Of a stretch of DNA of 64,000 bases, positions 7,541 to 14,474 are shown one piece after another; the stretch's first letter is position 1, and each line of letters begins with the position of its first letter. Source of the stretch: Kribbella amoyensis (lineage in GTDB: Bacteria; Actinomycetota; Actinomycetes; Propionibacteriales; Kribbellaceae); contig NZ_VIVK01000002.1 in NCBI RefSeq assembly GCF_007828865.1, forward strand, positions 124,001 through 188,000, written 5' to 3'. The position numbers and the translations under genes are program-made. The notes under the pieces were generated by a model. It was not told where the DNA came from. It saw only the letters and a program-made list of their open reading frames with translations, and ran no database searches.

Positions 7541-8854
7541 TCAGTCCTCCGCGAACCCGGGCAGGAACTCTTCCAGCACCTCGCGGAAGGGCGCCTCCGC
7601 CTCGAGCTGGGACAGCACCGCGATCCCACCGATCCAGACCCGGTGGATCAGCAGGTACGACGGGGGCAGGTTGAGCCGGAGCGCCAGGGACGCGTTCGGG
7701 GAGCGGAGATCGCCGGCCCGGTTCGCCTGCTCGCGCATCCAGGCCCGGCTGAACTTGAACGTCTCCGTCCGGGCCGGCTCCGCGAACGGCGCCAGGTAGT
7801 CCATCAGCTGGTCCGGGTCGATCTCCATCCGGGGCTTGATGAACCCCTCCTCGCGCAGCCCCGCCAGCACCGAGGCGCCGTCCCCGGACAGCGAGATCCG
7901 CAGCAGCCGCCCGATCGCCGGCGGCAGCCCGTCGGGGAGTCGCGCGCAGAGGCCGAAGTCGACCACACCGAGCCGCCCGTCCGGCATCACGCGGAAGTTC
8001 CCCGGATGCGGGTCCGAGTGCAGCAGGCCGGCCAGCCGCGGTCCGCTGAACATGAACCGGACGTACTTCAGACCGAGGTCGTCGCGCTCTTCCTGGGTCC
8101 CGTCCGCGATCACCCTGGACAGCGGCTTGCCCTCGATCCACTCCGACACGATGACCGTCGGCGAGTGCTTGACCACCCGCGGGACGACGAATTCGGGGTG
8201 CCCCTTGAAGGCGTCGGCGTACTGCTGCTGGGCCTGGGCCTCGCGGTCGTAGTCGAGCTCCTCGCCGATCCGCTCCTGCAGCTCGGTGATCAGCGGCTTC
8301 ATGTCCAGGCCGGGGACCAGGGTGCCGAACGTCCGGGCGAACCGGCCGAGCTGGCGCAGGTCCGCACGCAGCGCCTCGGCGGCACCCGGGTACTGCAGCT
8401 TGATCGCGACCTCGCGGCCGTCCTTGAGGCGGCCCCGGTGGACCTGGCCGATCGACGCGGCCGCGGCCGGCAGGTCGTCGAACTCCTCGAACCGGTCCCG
8501 CCAGCGCTTGCCCAGCTCGCGGGCCAGGATCGTGTGCACGGTCGAGGCCGGCATTGGGGGAGCGGAGTCCTGCAGCTTCGTGAGCGTCGCCCGGTACGGC
8601 GCGGCGAGTTCCTCCGGCATCGCCGTCTCCATCAGGCTCAGCATCTGCCCGAACTTCATCGCGCCGCCCTTGAGCTCGCCCAGGACGGCGAACAGCTGGT
8701 CGGCGGTGCGGCGCTGGAACTCGGCCATCACCGCCTCGGCCGGCGCCCCGCCGATCCGCTTGCCGAGCCCGACCGTGGCGCGCCCGGCGGCGCCGAGCGG
8801 CAGGCTGGCGAGCTTGGCGGTGCGGCTCAGCGCCTTGCGGGGAAGGTCGGACAC
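7541..8854 (-). CDS. ABC1/AarF (UbiB) family atypical kinase
   Basis: 437-residue protein-kinase-like ATPase of the ABC1/ADCK family; members influence quinone or isoprenoid lipid metabolism, but actinobacterial copies are uncharacterised. The family's KxGQ-type motif appears as KGGAMKFGQ; VAIKLQYPG holds the ATP-binding Lys; HSDPHPGNF is the catalytic loop and VVDFGL the metal-binding DFG-like motif. I chose GTG 8854 (VSDLPRKALSRTAKL) because the family starts there; GTG 8875 would add seven residues. Cytoplasmic or membrane-associated. Confidence 0.88.
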   Translation of the reverse strand: MSDLPRKALSRTAKLASLPLGAAGRATVGLGKRIGGAPAEAVMAEFQRRTADQLFAVLGELKGGAMKFGQMLSLMETAMPEELAAPYRATLTKLQDSAPPMPASTVHTILARELGKRWRDRFEEFDDLPAAAASIGQVHRGRLKDGREVAIKLQYPGAAEALRADLRQLGRFARTFGTLVPGLDMKPLITELQERIGEELDYDREAQAQQQYADAFKGHPEFVVPRVVKHSPTVIVSEWIEGKPLSRVIADGTQEERDDLGLKYVRFMFSGPRLAGLLHSDPHPGNFRVMPDGRLGVVDFGLCARLPDGLPPAIGRLLRISLSGDGASVLAGLREEGFIKPRMEIDPDQLMDYLAPFAEPARTETFKFSRAWMREQANRAGDLRSPNASLALRLNLPPSYLLIHRVWIGGIAVLSQLEAEAPFREVLEEFLPGFAED

Positions 8855-8987
8855 GTTCCCATTCTGTCGGGTCACCCAAGCCGCCGACAGCCGGGGGCAC
8901 CGGCGCGTCGTACGGCCTTGCCTTCCGCGTCCCCGGCGCCCGTCTCCGGACTGTACCGGCCGCGGCGCGAGGTGCCCGGCAACGACG

Positions 8988-9025
8988 AGGGGCGGCGGCC
9001 CGGGTTGCCCCGGGCCGCCGCCCCT
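8988..9025 (-). terminator. Strong hairpin terminator
   Basis: A perfect 17-bp inverted repeat (8988-9004 with 9009-9025) around a TTGC loop, 13 bases past the stop of the DUF5679 gene on the minus strand. It also insulates the start region of the ABC1 kinase gene. Confidence 0.8.
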
Positions 9026-9038
9026 ACGACTTGGTGCG

Positions 9039-9197
9039 TCAGGCCTTGCCGAGGATCCGGTTCAGGTTCGTACCGCACTCGGGGCACTTGGCCTTGGCCA
9101 TGCGCGTGCCCTTGTCGTTGACCTTGACCTCGCCGTCGGCGGTGCGCTTGGCCTTGCACTTGACGCAGTAGAACTCGCCGCTCCAGGTCTCTGCCAT
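9039..9197 (-). CDS. DUF5679 small zinc-ribbon protein
   Basis: 52-residue protein with CxxC pairs at C11/C14 and C38/C41 joined by a basic stretch; start MAETWSGEFYCVKCK is typical of DUF5679. It probably binds one zinc; function unknown, and a nucleic-acid or ribosome association would be a guess. ATG has AAGGAGA about nine bases upstream. Its terminator is the 17-bp hairpin just downstream. A TAGCAT hexamer (reverse of 9255-9260) could be its -10. Confidence 0.85.
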   Translation of the reverse strand: MAETWSGEFYCVKCKAKRTADGEVKVNDKGTRMAKAKCPECGTNLNRILGKA

Positions 9198-9273
9198 GAG
9201 GGCCCTCTCCTTGCTCTGAATACCAGCCCGGGGTTCCAGCCCCCTGGCCGCGTGGATGCTAACGGCAGACCGT

Positions 9274-9319
9274 CCTGCCGTAGGCCGTTCGGCCCAGTCG
9301 GGATTCACCCTACGGCAGG
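9274..9319. promoter_or_regulatory. 11-bp inverted repeat upstream of the DUF5679 gene
   Basis: CCTGCCGTAGG (9274-9284) and CCTACGGCAGG (9309-9319) are exact reverse complements separated by 24 bp, 77-122 bp upstream of the DUF5679 start. The size suits a dimeric repressor binding about 3.5 turns apart, or an mRNA hairpin on the minus strand. No regulator gene is adjacent. Confidence 0.4.
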
Positions 9320-9394
9320 CTGAGCGTGGCTCAAGCGCACCACCCGGCCCGCGTGCCGCGTGGAAACCCCTTTCCGCCCGTCGTCCCGGCAGGG

Positions 9395-9473
9395 AACAGG
9401 CTCCCGGTGATCCGGCGCCGGAACCGCTCGGCTTCCCCTCCGAGCAGCCCCGGAGCCGGTCCGGGAGCCTGTT
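9395..9473. other. 79-bp nested hairpin element, intergenic
   Basis: Outer arms AACAGGCTCCCGG (9395-9407) and CCGGGAGCCTGTT (9461-9473) are perfect. Inside, CCGGCGCCGG pairs with CCGGAGCCGG (one mismatch), then GCTCGG (9426-9431) with CCGAGC (9440-9445) round an 8-nt loop. The whole folds as one long stem-loop. No gene overlaps it convincingly; an antisense or sense frame exists but lacks coding character. It could be a small RNA, a cruciform or the remnant of a mobile element. Confidence 0.45.
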
Positions 9474-9516
9474 GCCGACGACGCTAGAAGCCACCGGGCG
9501 CCGGCACAAGACCGGA

Positions 9517-9671
9517 TTGTCCACCCCTGTGGATAACCCTGTGCGCAACTTGTGGGACGCGCCGGGCGGCACTGTGGACATGCGGGGGAACACGATGTGA
9601 ACAGAGATTGTCCACAGTCTCGCCATCTTGCGTCTGACCTGCGAAAACGTTCATGCACAGGATGTGGACGG
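9517..9671. promoter_or_regulatory. Cluster of DnaA-box-like 9-mers
   Basis: Six matches to the DnaA box TTGTCCACA or its complement occur in 155 bp: TTGTCCACC (9517), TGTGGATAA (9528, the complement of TTATCCACA), TGTGGGACG (9551, two mismatches), TGTGGACAT (9573, one), TTGTCCACA (9608, perfect) and TGTGGACGG (9663, two). ACTGTGGACA (9571-9580) and TGTCCACAGT (9609-9618) are an exact inverted pair. The cluster is intergenic, upstream of the metallopeptidase promoter. Genes of an oriC neighbourhood (dnaA, dnaN, rpmH) are absent, so a DnaA titration or regulatory site is more likely than an origin. Confidence 0.5.
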
Positions 9672-9695
9672 AAGAAAGTCGGTGGATTCGCGGGA

Positions 9696-9701
9696 TACGG
9701 T
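9696..9701 (+). promoter_or_regulatory. -10 element, leaderless start of metallopeptidase gene
   Basis: TACGGT matches the actinobacterial -10 TAnnnT, and the ATG (9709) begins eight bases after its last T, where transcription would start. No Shine-Dalgarno sequence is present, so a leaderless mRNA is likely. Confidence 0.45.
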
Positions 9702-9708
9702 TTGACCC

Positions 9709-10245
9709 ATGGCCGACTCCCCACCGCGCCCGATCCCGCCGTACGTGGACATCCGCCGCAGCAAGCGGCGCAAGCGGACCGTGAGCGCCTACCGGGACGG
9801 TGAGCGGGTGGTCGTGCTGATGCCCGACCGGCTCTCCGCCGCCGAGGAGGCGCGCTGGGTCGAGACCATGCTCCAGCGGTTGGAGAAGCAGCGCAGCCGA
9901 TCCCGCGTGTCGGACGAAAAATTGTTGGCCAGAGCACACGAACTCGCGTGTCGCCACCTCCCGGAAGTGCCCGAACCTGCGTCGGTGAGGTGGGTTTCGA
10001 ACCAAAACAGACGGTGGGGATCCTGTACTCCGGCGGACCGTTCGATCCGGCTGTCCACCCGGCTGCAGTCGATGCCGTCCTGGGTCGTCGACTACGTCCT
10101 GGTCCACGAACTGGCCCACCTGGTCGAACCGAGCCACAACGCGGCCTTCTGGAAACTGGTCCACCGCTACCCCAAAGCCGAAAGAGCCGAGGGCTACCTG
10201 GAAGGCGTCTCAGCCGCCGCCAACCTGACCCTCGACGACTTCTAG
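9709..10245 (+). CDS. YgjP/SprT-like metallopeptidase (DUF45 family)
   Basis: 178-residue zinc metallopeptidase-like protein. HELAH at 133-137 with a third ligand candidate H143 (EPSHNAAFW) forms the zinc site, and RRWGSC at 101-106 is the family's second signature. Family members are cytoplasmic and poorly characterised. The N-terminus (residues 1-70) is basic. It stands alone, downstream of the DnaA-box cluster, with an apparent leaderless promoter. Confidence 0.87.
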   Translation: MADSPPRPIPPYVDIRRSKRRKRTVSAYRDGERVVVLMPDRLSAAEEARWVETMLQRLEKQRSRSRVSDEKLLARAHELACRHLPEVPEPASVRWVSNQNRRWGSCTPADRSIRLSTRLQSMPSWVVDYVLVHELAHLVEPSHNAAFWKLVHRYPKAERAEGYLEGVSAAANLTLDDF

Positions 10246-10292
10246 CCCGTACCAGACGCCGCCGTACCCCGCGCCGGCACCTCGCCCCGCCG

Positions 10293-10374
10293 TACCTCGC
10301 CCCGCCGCGCCGAGCGCCCAGCATCGCGCCCCTTACCTCGCGCCGCCGCGCCGAGCCCCCCAGCATCGCGCCCC
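10293..10374. repeat. Two 40-41 bp tandem repeats, C-rich
   Basis: Units at 10293-10332 and 10334-10374 begin TACCTCGC and end CAGCATCGCGCCCC, differing at a few positions. They fall in the gene-free stretch 10246-10899, whose first half is extremely C-rich on the plus strand. No unique spacers, so this is not CRISPR. Confidence 0.7.
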
Positions 10375-10471
10375 CGTACCCCGCGCCCCGCTCCGCCGGG
10401 GGCCCTCAACCTTGAACAGGAACCCGGGGCCTGGGACAGCGCACAACGTGTTCACGGTCCCGGTTTCGCCG

Positions 10472-10608
10472 GTCCCCGGTCCCGGCAAGGTGTTCGTACC
10501 CCCGGCTGGCTGTCCCCGGTCCCGGCGAGGTGTCCCCGGTCCCGGCTCCCGGGCTCCCGGGCTCCCGGTTGCGGTCCCGGTGATGCGTCCGCGGTCCCGG
10601 CGAGGTGT
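10472..10608. repeat. Dispersed 22-bp repeats (GTCCCCGGTCCCGGCGAGGT)
   Basis: Three near-identical copies lie at 10472-10493, 10512-10533 and 10587-10608 with a partial copy from 10532, mixed with triple GCTCCCGG units around 10545-10568. Each copy carries GGTCCCGG. They resemble intergenic REP-like elements and show no coding signal. Confidence 0.65.
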
Positions 10609-10610
10609 CC

Positions 10611-10899
10611 GCAGCCCCGAGGTGGGGTTCTGGTTCGGGTAGGTGGGGGAGCCGGGGTGTGGTCAGGGTTGGTGGGACTGGGGGGATGGCGATTTCCTGG
10701 CGGGGTCGGCGGGGTTCTCGGGTGGCTGGGGTGTGGTTTTCCGCAGGGGTGGGGGTGGGGGTGTCCCCAGGGGGATTCGGTGGTCTCCCTCATGGTGGCG
10801 GGTGGCCTGTCTCCCGAAGGCTTGACCCCGTGACCAGCACCGGCGTGGGGCCGGGCCGGGCGGCAGCGCCGGAGGGGGCGCGGAGGGGTAGGGAAGTCA
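10611..10899 (+). other. G-rich leader with G-quadruplex motifs upstream of MMPL gene
   Basis: The strand composition flips from C-rich to G-rich near 10611. Runs GGGG, GGGGG, GGGGG and GGGGG at 10746-10774 with loops of 1, 1 and 8 bases fit a quadruplex, and a second set lies at about 10655-10687. The stretch holds no convincing gene. It would be the untranslated leader or promoter of the transporter starting at 10900. Confidence 0.5.
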
Positions 10900-13089
10900 A
10901 TGGCCAGGGGACAGCTCACGGTCAGGGCGGCGCGCTGGAGTGCCACCCATCCGTGGCGGGCGATCGCGATGTGGCTCGTCGTGGTCGTCGCGTGTTTCGC
11001 GCTCGGCAACGTGACGGGGACCAAGGAGTCCGACAACGAGGGTGACATCGGTGAGGTCACCCGCGCGGAGGACATCGTGAAGTCCGGCAACTTCGACGAC
11101 CCGGACGTGGAGAGCGTGCTGATCACGCCGACCGCCGGGAAGCTCGACCAGGTCCGGGCGAACCAGGTCGCCCAGGTGGTGACCGAGCGGATGCGCGCTC
11201 TCGGTGGGGTCGCGGACGTCGCTCAGCCGATCGTCGCGCCGAAGCAGGACGCGATGATCCTCCGGGTCACGCTGAAGGACGGTGACGCCGAGGACCGGGT
11301 CCAGCCGCTGCTCGACACCACCGCCAAGATCCAGCAGGAGCATCCCGAGCTGCGGGTCGAGCAGGTCGGCGGCGAGTCGATCGGCAAGGCGCTCGAGGAG
11401 ACGCTCGGCGAGGACTTCAAGCGGGCCGAGATGTTCAGCCTGCCGGTGACCCTGGCGATCCTGCTGGTGGCGTTCGGAGCGCTGATCGCGGCGGCGGTGC
11501 CGTTGCTACTGGCGTTGTCCGCGGTCGCCGCCGCGATCGGGCTCGCCGCGGCCGCCTCGCACTTCGTCCCGGCGGTCGACGCGGTGAACAGCGTCATCCT
11601 GCTGATCGGGATGGCCGTCGGCGTCGACTATTCACTCTTCTACCTCCGCCGCGAACGGGAGGAGCGAGCCAAGGGCCGCGGCCACGTCGACGCGGTCGAG
11701 ATTGCGGCGGCTACCTCGGGGCACGCGGTCGTGGTGTCCGGGACCGCGGTGATCATCTCGATGGCGGGGCTGTTCCTGGCCCGGGACGCGGTGTTCTCGT
11801 CCTTCGCGGTCGGCTCGATCCTGGTCGTCGCGGTCGCGGTGGTCGGCTCGCTGACCGTCCTGCCCGCAGTGCTGGCCAAGCTGGGTCGCTGGGTCGACCG
11901 TCCGCGGATCCCGCTGCTCTGGCGCCTGACCGCGCGGACCGGCGAGCCCCGGTTCTGGCCGGCCGTCCTGAAGCCGGCCCTGAAGCGCCCGCTCGCCACC
12001 TTGCTCGTTTCCGTGGTCGCGCTGCTGGCGCTGGCCTCCCCGGCACTGGGGATGAACTTGAAGTTCCCAGGCACCGAGGATCTGCCCCGCGACACCGCGG
12101 TGATGCAGGCGTACGACCGGCTGACCGCCGCGTTCCCGAGCACGGGAACCAGTCACCAGGTGGCCGTCCGGGCTCCCGCGGCGCAGCAGGCGGCCGTCGA
12201 GACCGAGCTGGCGGAGCTGGTTCAGCGGACCAAGAGCGACCCGTTGTTCGCGCAGGACGGGTTGGAGAAGCCGCGGGTCTCGCAGGACCGCACAGTCACC
12301 GTGCTCGAGGTCGCGACCCCGTACGAGGGCGGCAGCGAGCAGGCCAGGGATTCGCTGGCCAAGCTGCGCAACGAGTTGATGCCTGAGACGGTCGGCAAGG
12401 TGCCGGGAGTCGAGTACGCCGTGGGCGGGTTCGTCGCCGCGGACGTGGACTACGCCGCGCACACCAAGGCGAAGCTGCCGCTGGTGATCGGGTTCGTACT
12501 GCTGCTGACAATGATCGTGATGATGGTGACCTTCCGGTCCGTCGTGGTCGCGCTGACCGCGATCGGCCTGAACATCCTCAGCGCGGGCGCGGCGTACGGG
12601 GTGGTGACCGCGGTCTTCCAGAACACCTGGGCCGAGGGGTTGCTCGACTTCCGCTCCAACGGTGCGGTGGTGTCCTGGTTGCCGCTGTTCCTCTTCGTGG
12701 TGCTGTTCGGGTTGTCGATGGACTACCACGTGTTCGTCGTCAGCCGGATCCGCGAGGCCGTGCTTCGCGGGGTGCCGACGCGGCAGGCGGTCGCGCAGGG
12801 CATCACCGGATCGGCCGGTGTGGTGACGAGTGCGGCCGCGGTGATGATCGGGGTGTTCGCGGTCTTCGCGACGCTGAGCACGCTGGACATGAAGCAGCTC
12901 GGGGTCGGTCTCGCGGTCGCCATCCTGATCGACGCGACGATCATCCGGGCCGTCGTGCTGCCCAGCGCGATGATCCTGCTCGGCGAGGCGAACTGGTGGG
13001 CCCCGAAGTGGCTCCGCGGCCGCCGCGCCAGGCACGCCGCCCCGCCGGCGCCGCAGGAGGACGAGCGTGAGCTGACCCCGGTCGGCTGA
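10900..13089 (+). CDS. MMPL/RND family transporter
   Basis: 729-residue inner-membrane protein of the MMPL branch of RND transporters, which in actinobacteria move lipids, siderophores or drugs with proton drive. One N-terminal membrane helix precedes a periplasmic domain to about residue 180; then a block of five or six helices (GMAVGVDYSLFYLRRERE near 240), a second periplasmic domain (about 380-520), and the second block with FGLSMDYHVFVVSRIREA. The two GxxxDY motifs carry the conserved Asp-Tyr pairs. ATG has GGAGGGG about 15 bases upstream. No dedicated regulator is adjacent. Confidence 0.9.
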   Translation: MARGQLTVRAARWSATHPWRAIAMWLVVVVACFALGNVTGTKESDNEGDIGEVTRAEDIVKSGNFDDPDVESVLITPTAGKLDQVRANQVAQVVTERMRALGGVADVAQPIVAPKQDAMILRVTLKDGDAEDRVQPLLDTTAKIQQEHPELRVEQVGGESIGKALEETLGEDFKRAEMFSLPVTLAILLVAFGALIAAAVPLLLALSAVAAAIGLAAAASHFVPAVDAVNSVILLIGMAVGVDYSLFYLRREREERAKGRGHVDAVEIAAATSGHAVVVSGTAVIISMAGLFLARDAVFSSFAVGSILVVAVAVVGSLTVLPAVLAKLGRWVDRPRIPLLWRLTARTGEPRFWPAVLKPALKRPLATLLVSVVALLALASPALGMNLKFPGTEDLPRDTAVMQAYDRLTAAFPSTGTSHQVAVRAPAAQQAAVETELAELVQRTKSDPLFAQDGLEKPRVSQDRTVTVLEVATPYEGGSEQARDSLAKLRNELMPETVGKVPGVEYAVGGFVAADVDYAAHTKAKLPLVIGFVLLLTMIVMMVTFRSVVVALTAIGLNILSAGAAYGVVTAVFQNTWAEGLLDFRSNGAVVSWLPLFLFVVLFGLSMDYHVFVVSRIREAVLRGVPTRQAVAQGITGSAGVVTSAAAVMIGVFAVFATLSTLDMKQLGVGLAVAILIDATIIRAVVLPSAMILLGEANWWAPKWLRGRRARHAAPPAPQEDERELTPVG

Positions 13090-13163
13090 CATCTCGCCAA
13101 CTCCGCCCCGTTCGTCGGTTGCTCCGGCGGGCGGGGCGGAACGGGTTCGGGGAGGATGGGGCG

Positions 13164-13856
13164 GTGCGGACCGTATTGCTGCAGACATTGGCCGACGCCG
13201 TGCTCGAGGTCGAGCGGCCCCATCCAGTGCGGGTCGCCGTGGACGGCTGTTCGGCGGCGGGCAAGACGACGCTCGCAGACGAGCTGGCCGTCGTACTCCG
13301 GGCCCGGACCGACCGCGAGATCATCCGGGCCGATATCGACTACTTCAAGCTGGCCGTCGAGCTGCGGACCGCCTACCCGGTCGACTCGGCGGAGAGCTAC
13401 TACCTGGACATGTGGGACCTCGACGCGATCCGCAGCCGGTTGCTGGTTCCCCTCGGGCCGGGCGGAAGTCGCCGCTACACGACCGGTCTGCGAGACAGCT
13501 CTGCACGCGAGGTTCTCGACGTGCCAGAGGCGACGGCGGCCGACGACGCGGTGCTGATCGCGGACGGCGCGTTCCTGCAGCGCCCAGAGCTCGACGCCCA
13601 TTGGGACCTGAGGATCTTTGTACACATCGGCTTCGACGAGGTCCTTCGGCGGGGGACGGCCCGCGATCAGCAGTGGATGGATTCGGCGGCCGCGGCCGAG
13701 CATCGCTACCGCACCAGATACATCCCCGGCGAACGGATGTACGTCGACCAGGTGCGCCCGCAAGACCGCGCGCAACTGGTGGTCGACAACGAGGACTTCG
13801 CCAACCCCACCATCACAAGGCAGCCGAAGGGTCAGCCGGACCGGCGGGCTCGATGA
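13164..13856 (+). CDS. Uridine kinase-like P-loop protein
   Basis: 230-residue cytoplasmic NTP-dependent kinase-like protein. P-loop GCSAAGKTT at 28-36; RADIDYFK is the likely Walker B/substrate region; DGAFLQRPEL and an Arg-rich lid (RYRTRYIPGERMY) follow. Layout suggests phosphorylation of a nucleoside or small sugar-like substrate; exact substrate unknown. GTG 13164 has GGAGG eight bases upstream, better than the start at 13119. The 3' end overlaps the convergent CGNR gene by 25 bp. Confidence 0.82.
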   Translation: MRTVLLQTLADAVLEVERPHPVRVAVDGCSAAGKTTLADELAVVLRARTDREIIRADIDYFKLAVELRTAYPVDSAESYYLDMWDLDAIRSRLLVPLGPGGSRRYTTGLRDSSAREVLDVPEATAADDAVLIADGAFLQRPELDAHWDLRIFVHIGFDEVLRRGTARDQQWMDSAAAAEHRYRTRYIPGERMYVDQVRPQDRAQLVVDNEDFANPTITRQPKGQPDRRAR

Positions 13857-14407
13857 GCGGCTGCCTTGACCCGGCTCTGGCATTGGGCTGAGCAGAAGCG
13901 CCGTTGACCGTTGCGGGACGTGTCGACGAAAACCCGGTCACACTGGCGCGCCGCACAAACACCCAGCCGCCCGGCCAGGTCACTGCCGACCGCCAACGCG
14001 AGTCCGGCCGCGCAACCAGCGGCCCAGCCGTTGACCAGGCCGTCGTCGGGGCCGTGGAAATGCAGGCTCCACCCGTTCTCCCGCCGATCGAGCTGCGGTC
14101 GCGCGTTGGTGTCCAGCAGGAGCGCGTTGATCTCCTGCGCCGCTCGATCCAGGTCGCCCGCATGCGCCGTCTCGAACACGATCCGCATCCGCCCGGCCAG
14201 TACCGCCAACCGCCGCGCGTCCTCCCCGCGGACGGTCGGCTGCGGGTACCCGATCGCGACCAGCGCCTCGCCGACCGCCTGCGCCTCGTCCTCGGGCCCG
14301 GCGTACTCCGTGCCGCCGGACCAGCCGGGTGTCAGCCGGTTGACGTACTCGACGGACGCGGCCAGCACACTCCGCGTATGACTATCAAAAGACGCTTGAC
14401 CGGTCAC
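13832..14407 (-). CDS. CGNR zinc-finger / ABATE-domain regulator
   Basis: 191-residue protein with a C-terminal zinc finger CAARQCDRVFVDTSRNGQRR followed by FCSAQCQSR, the CGNR-type treble-clef motif, and an N-terminal ABATE-like helical domain thought to sense a ligand. Family members are taken to be stress or drug-responsive transcription factors. GTG 14407 with GGAG eight bases upstream is preferred. It is divergent from the MFS gene at 14475, its start codon overlaps that gene's -35 box, and a palindrome sits there, so it probably controls the transporter. Confidence 0.83.
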   Translation of the reverse strand: MTGQASFDSHTRSVLAASVEYVNRLTPGWSGGTEYAGPEDEAQAVGEALVAIGYPQPTVRGEDARRLAVLAGRMRIVFETAHAGDLDRAAQEINALLLDTNARPQLDRRENGWSLHFHGPDDGLVNGWAAGCAAGLALAVGSDLAGRLGVCAARQCDRVFVDTSRNGQRRFCSAQCQSRVKAAAHRARRSG

Positions 14408-14425
14408 GTGCAATCTCCGTAGTCT
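14396..14425 (+). promoter_or_regulatory. MFS promoter with overlapping palindromic operator
   Basis: TTGACC (14396-14401) and TAGTCT (14420-14425) are spaced by 18 bp, a near-consensus promoter. The perfect palindrome TGACCGGTCA (14397-14406) covers the -35 and the start codon of the divergent CGNR gene. A second interrupted repeat (TGACTgACC at 14436, GGTAGTCA at 14456) lies in the leader before the GGAGG ribosome site. Confidence 0.6.
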
Positions 14426-14474
14426 CGACCTCGCATGACTGACCATACCCGTTTAGGTAGTCACGGAGGCGACG

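Noticed and set aside
9256..9600. Open frame of 114 codons across the nested hairpin and DnaA boxes
   Set aside because: Composition and codon pattern are not protein-like, no ribosome site, and the region is explained by inverted repeats and box sequences.
9517..9671. Possible chromosomal origin
   Set aside because: No dnaA, dnaN, rpmH, rnpA or parAB genes and only six boxes, two perfect; a regulatory or titration site is the better reading.
10293..10374. CRISPR-like array
   Set aside because: Only two tandem units without unique spacers and no cas genes.
10605..11045. Glycine-rich open frame upstream of the MMPL gene
   Set aside because: Encodes low-complexity Gly/Val/Ser sequence produced by G-rich repeats and overlaps the true gene in another frame.
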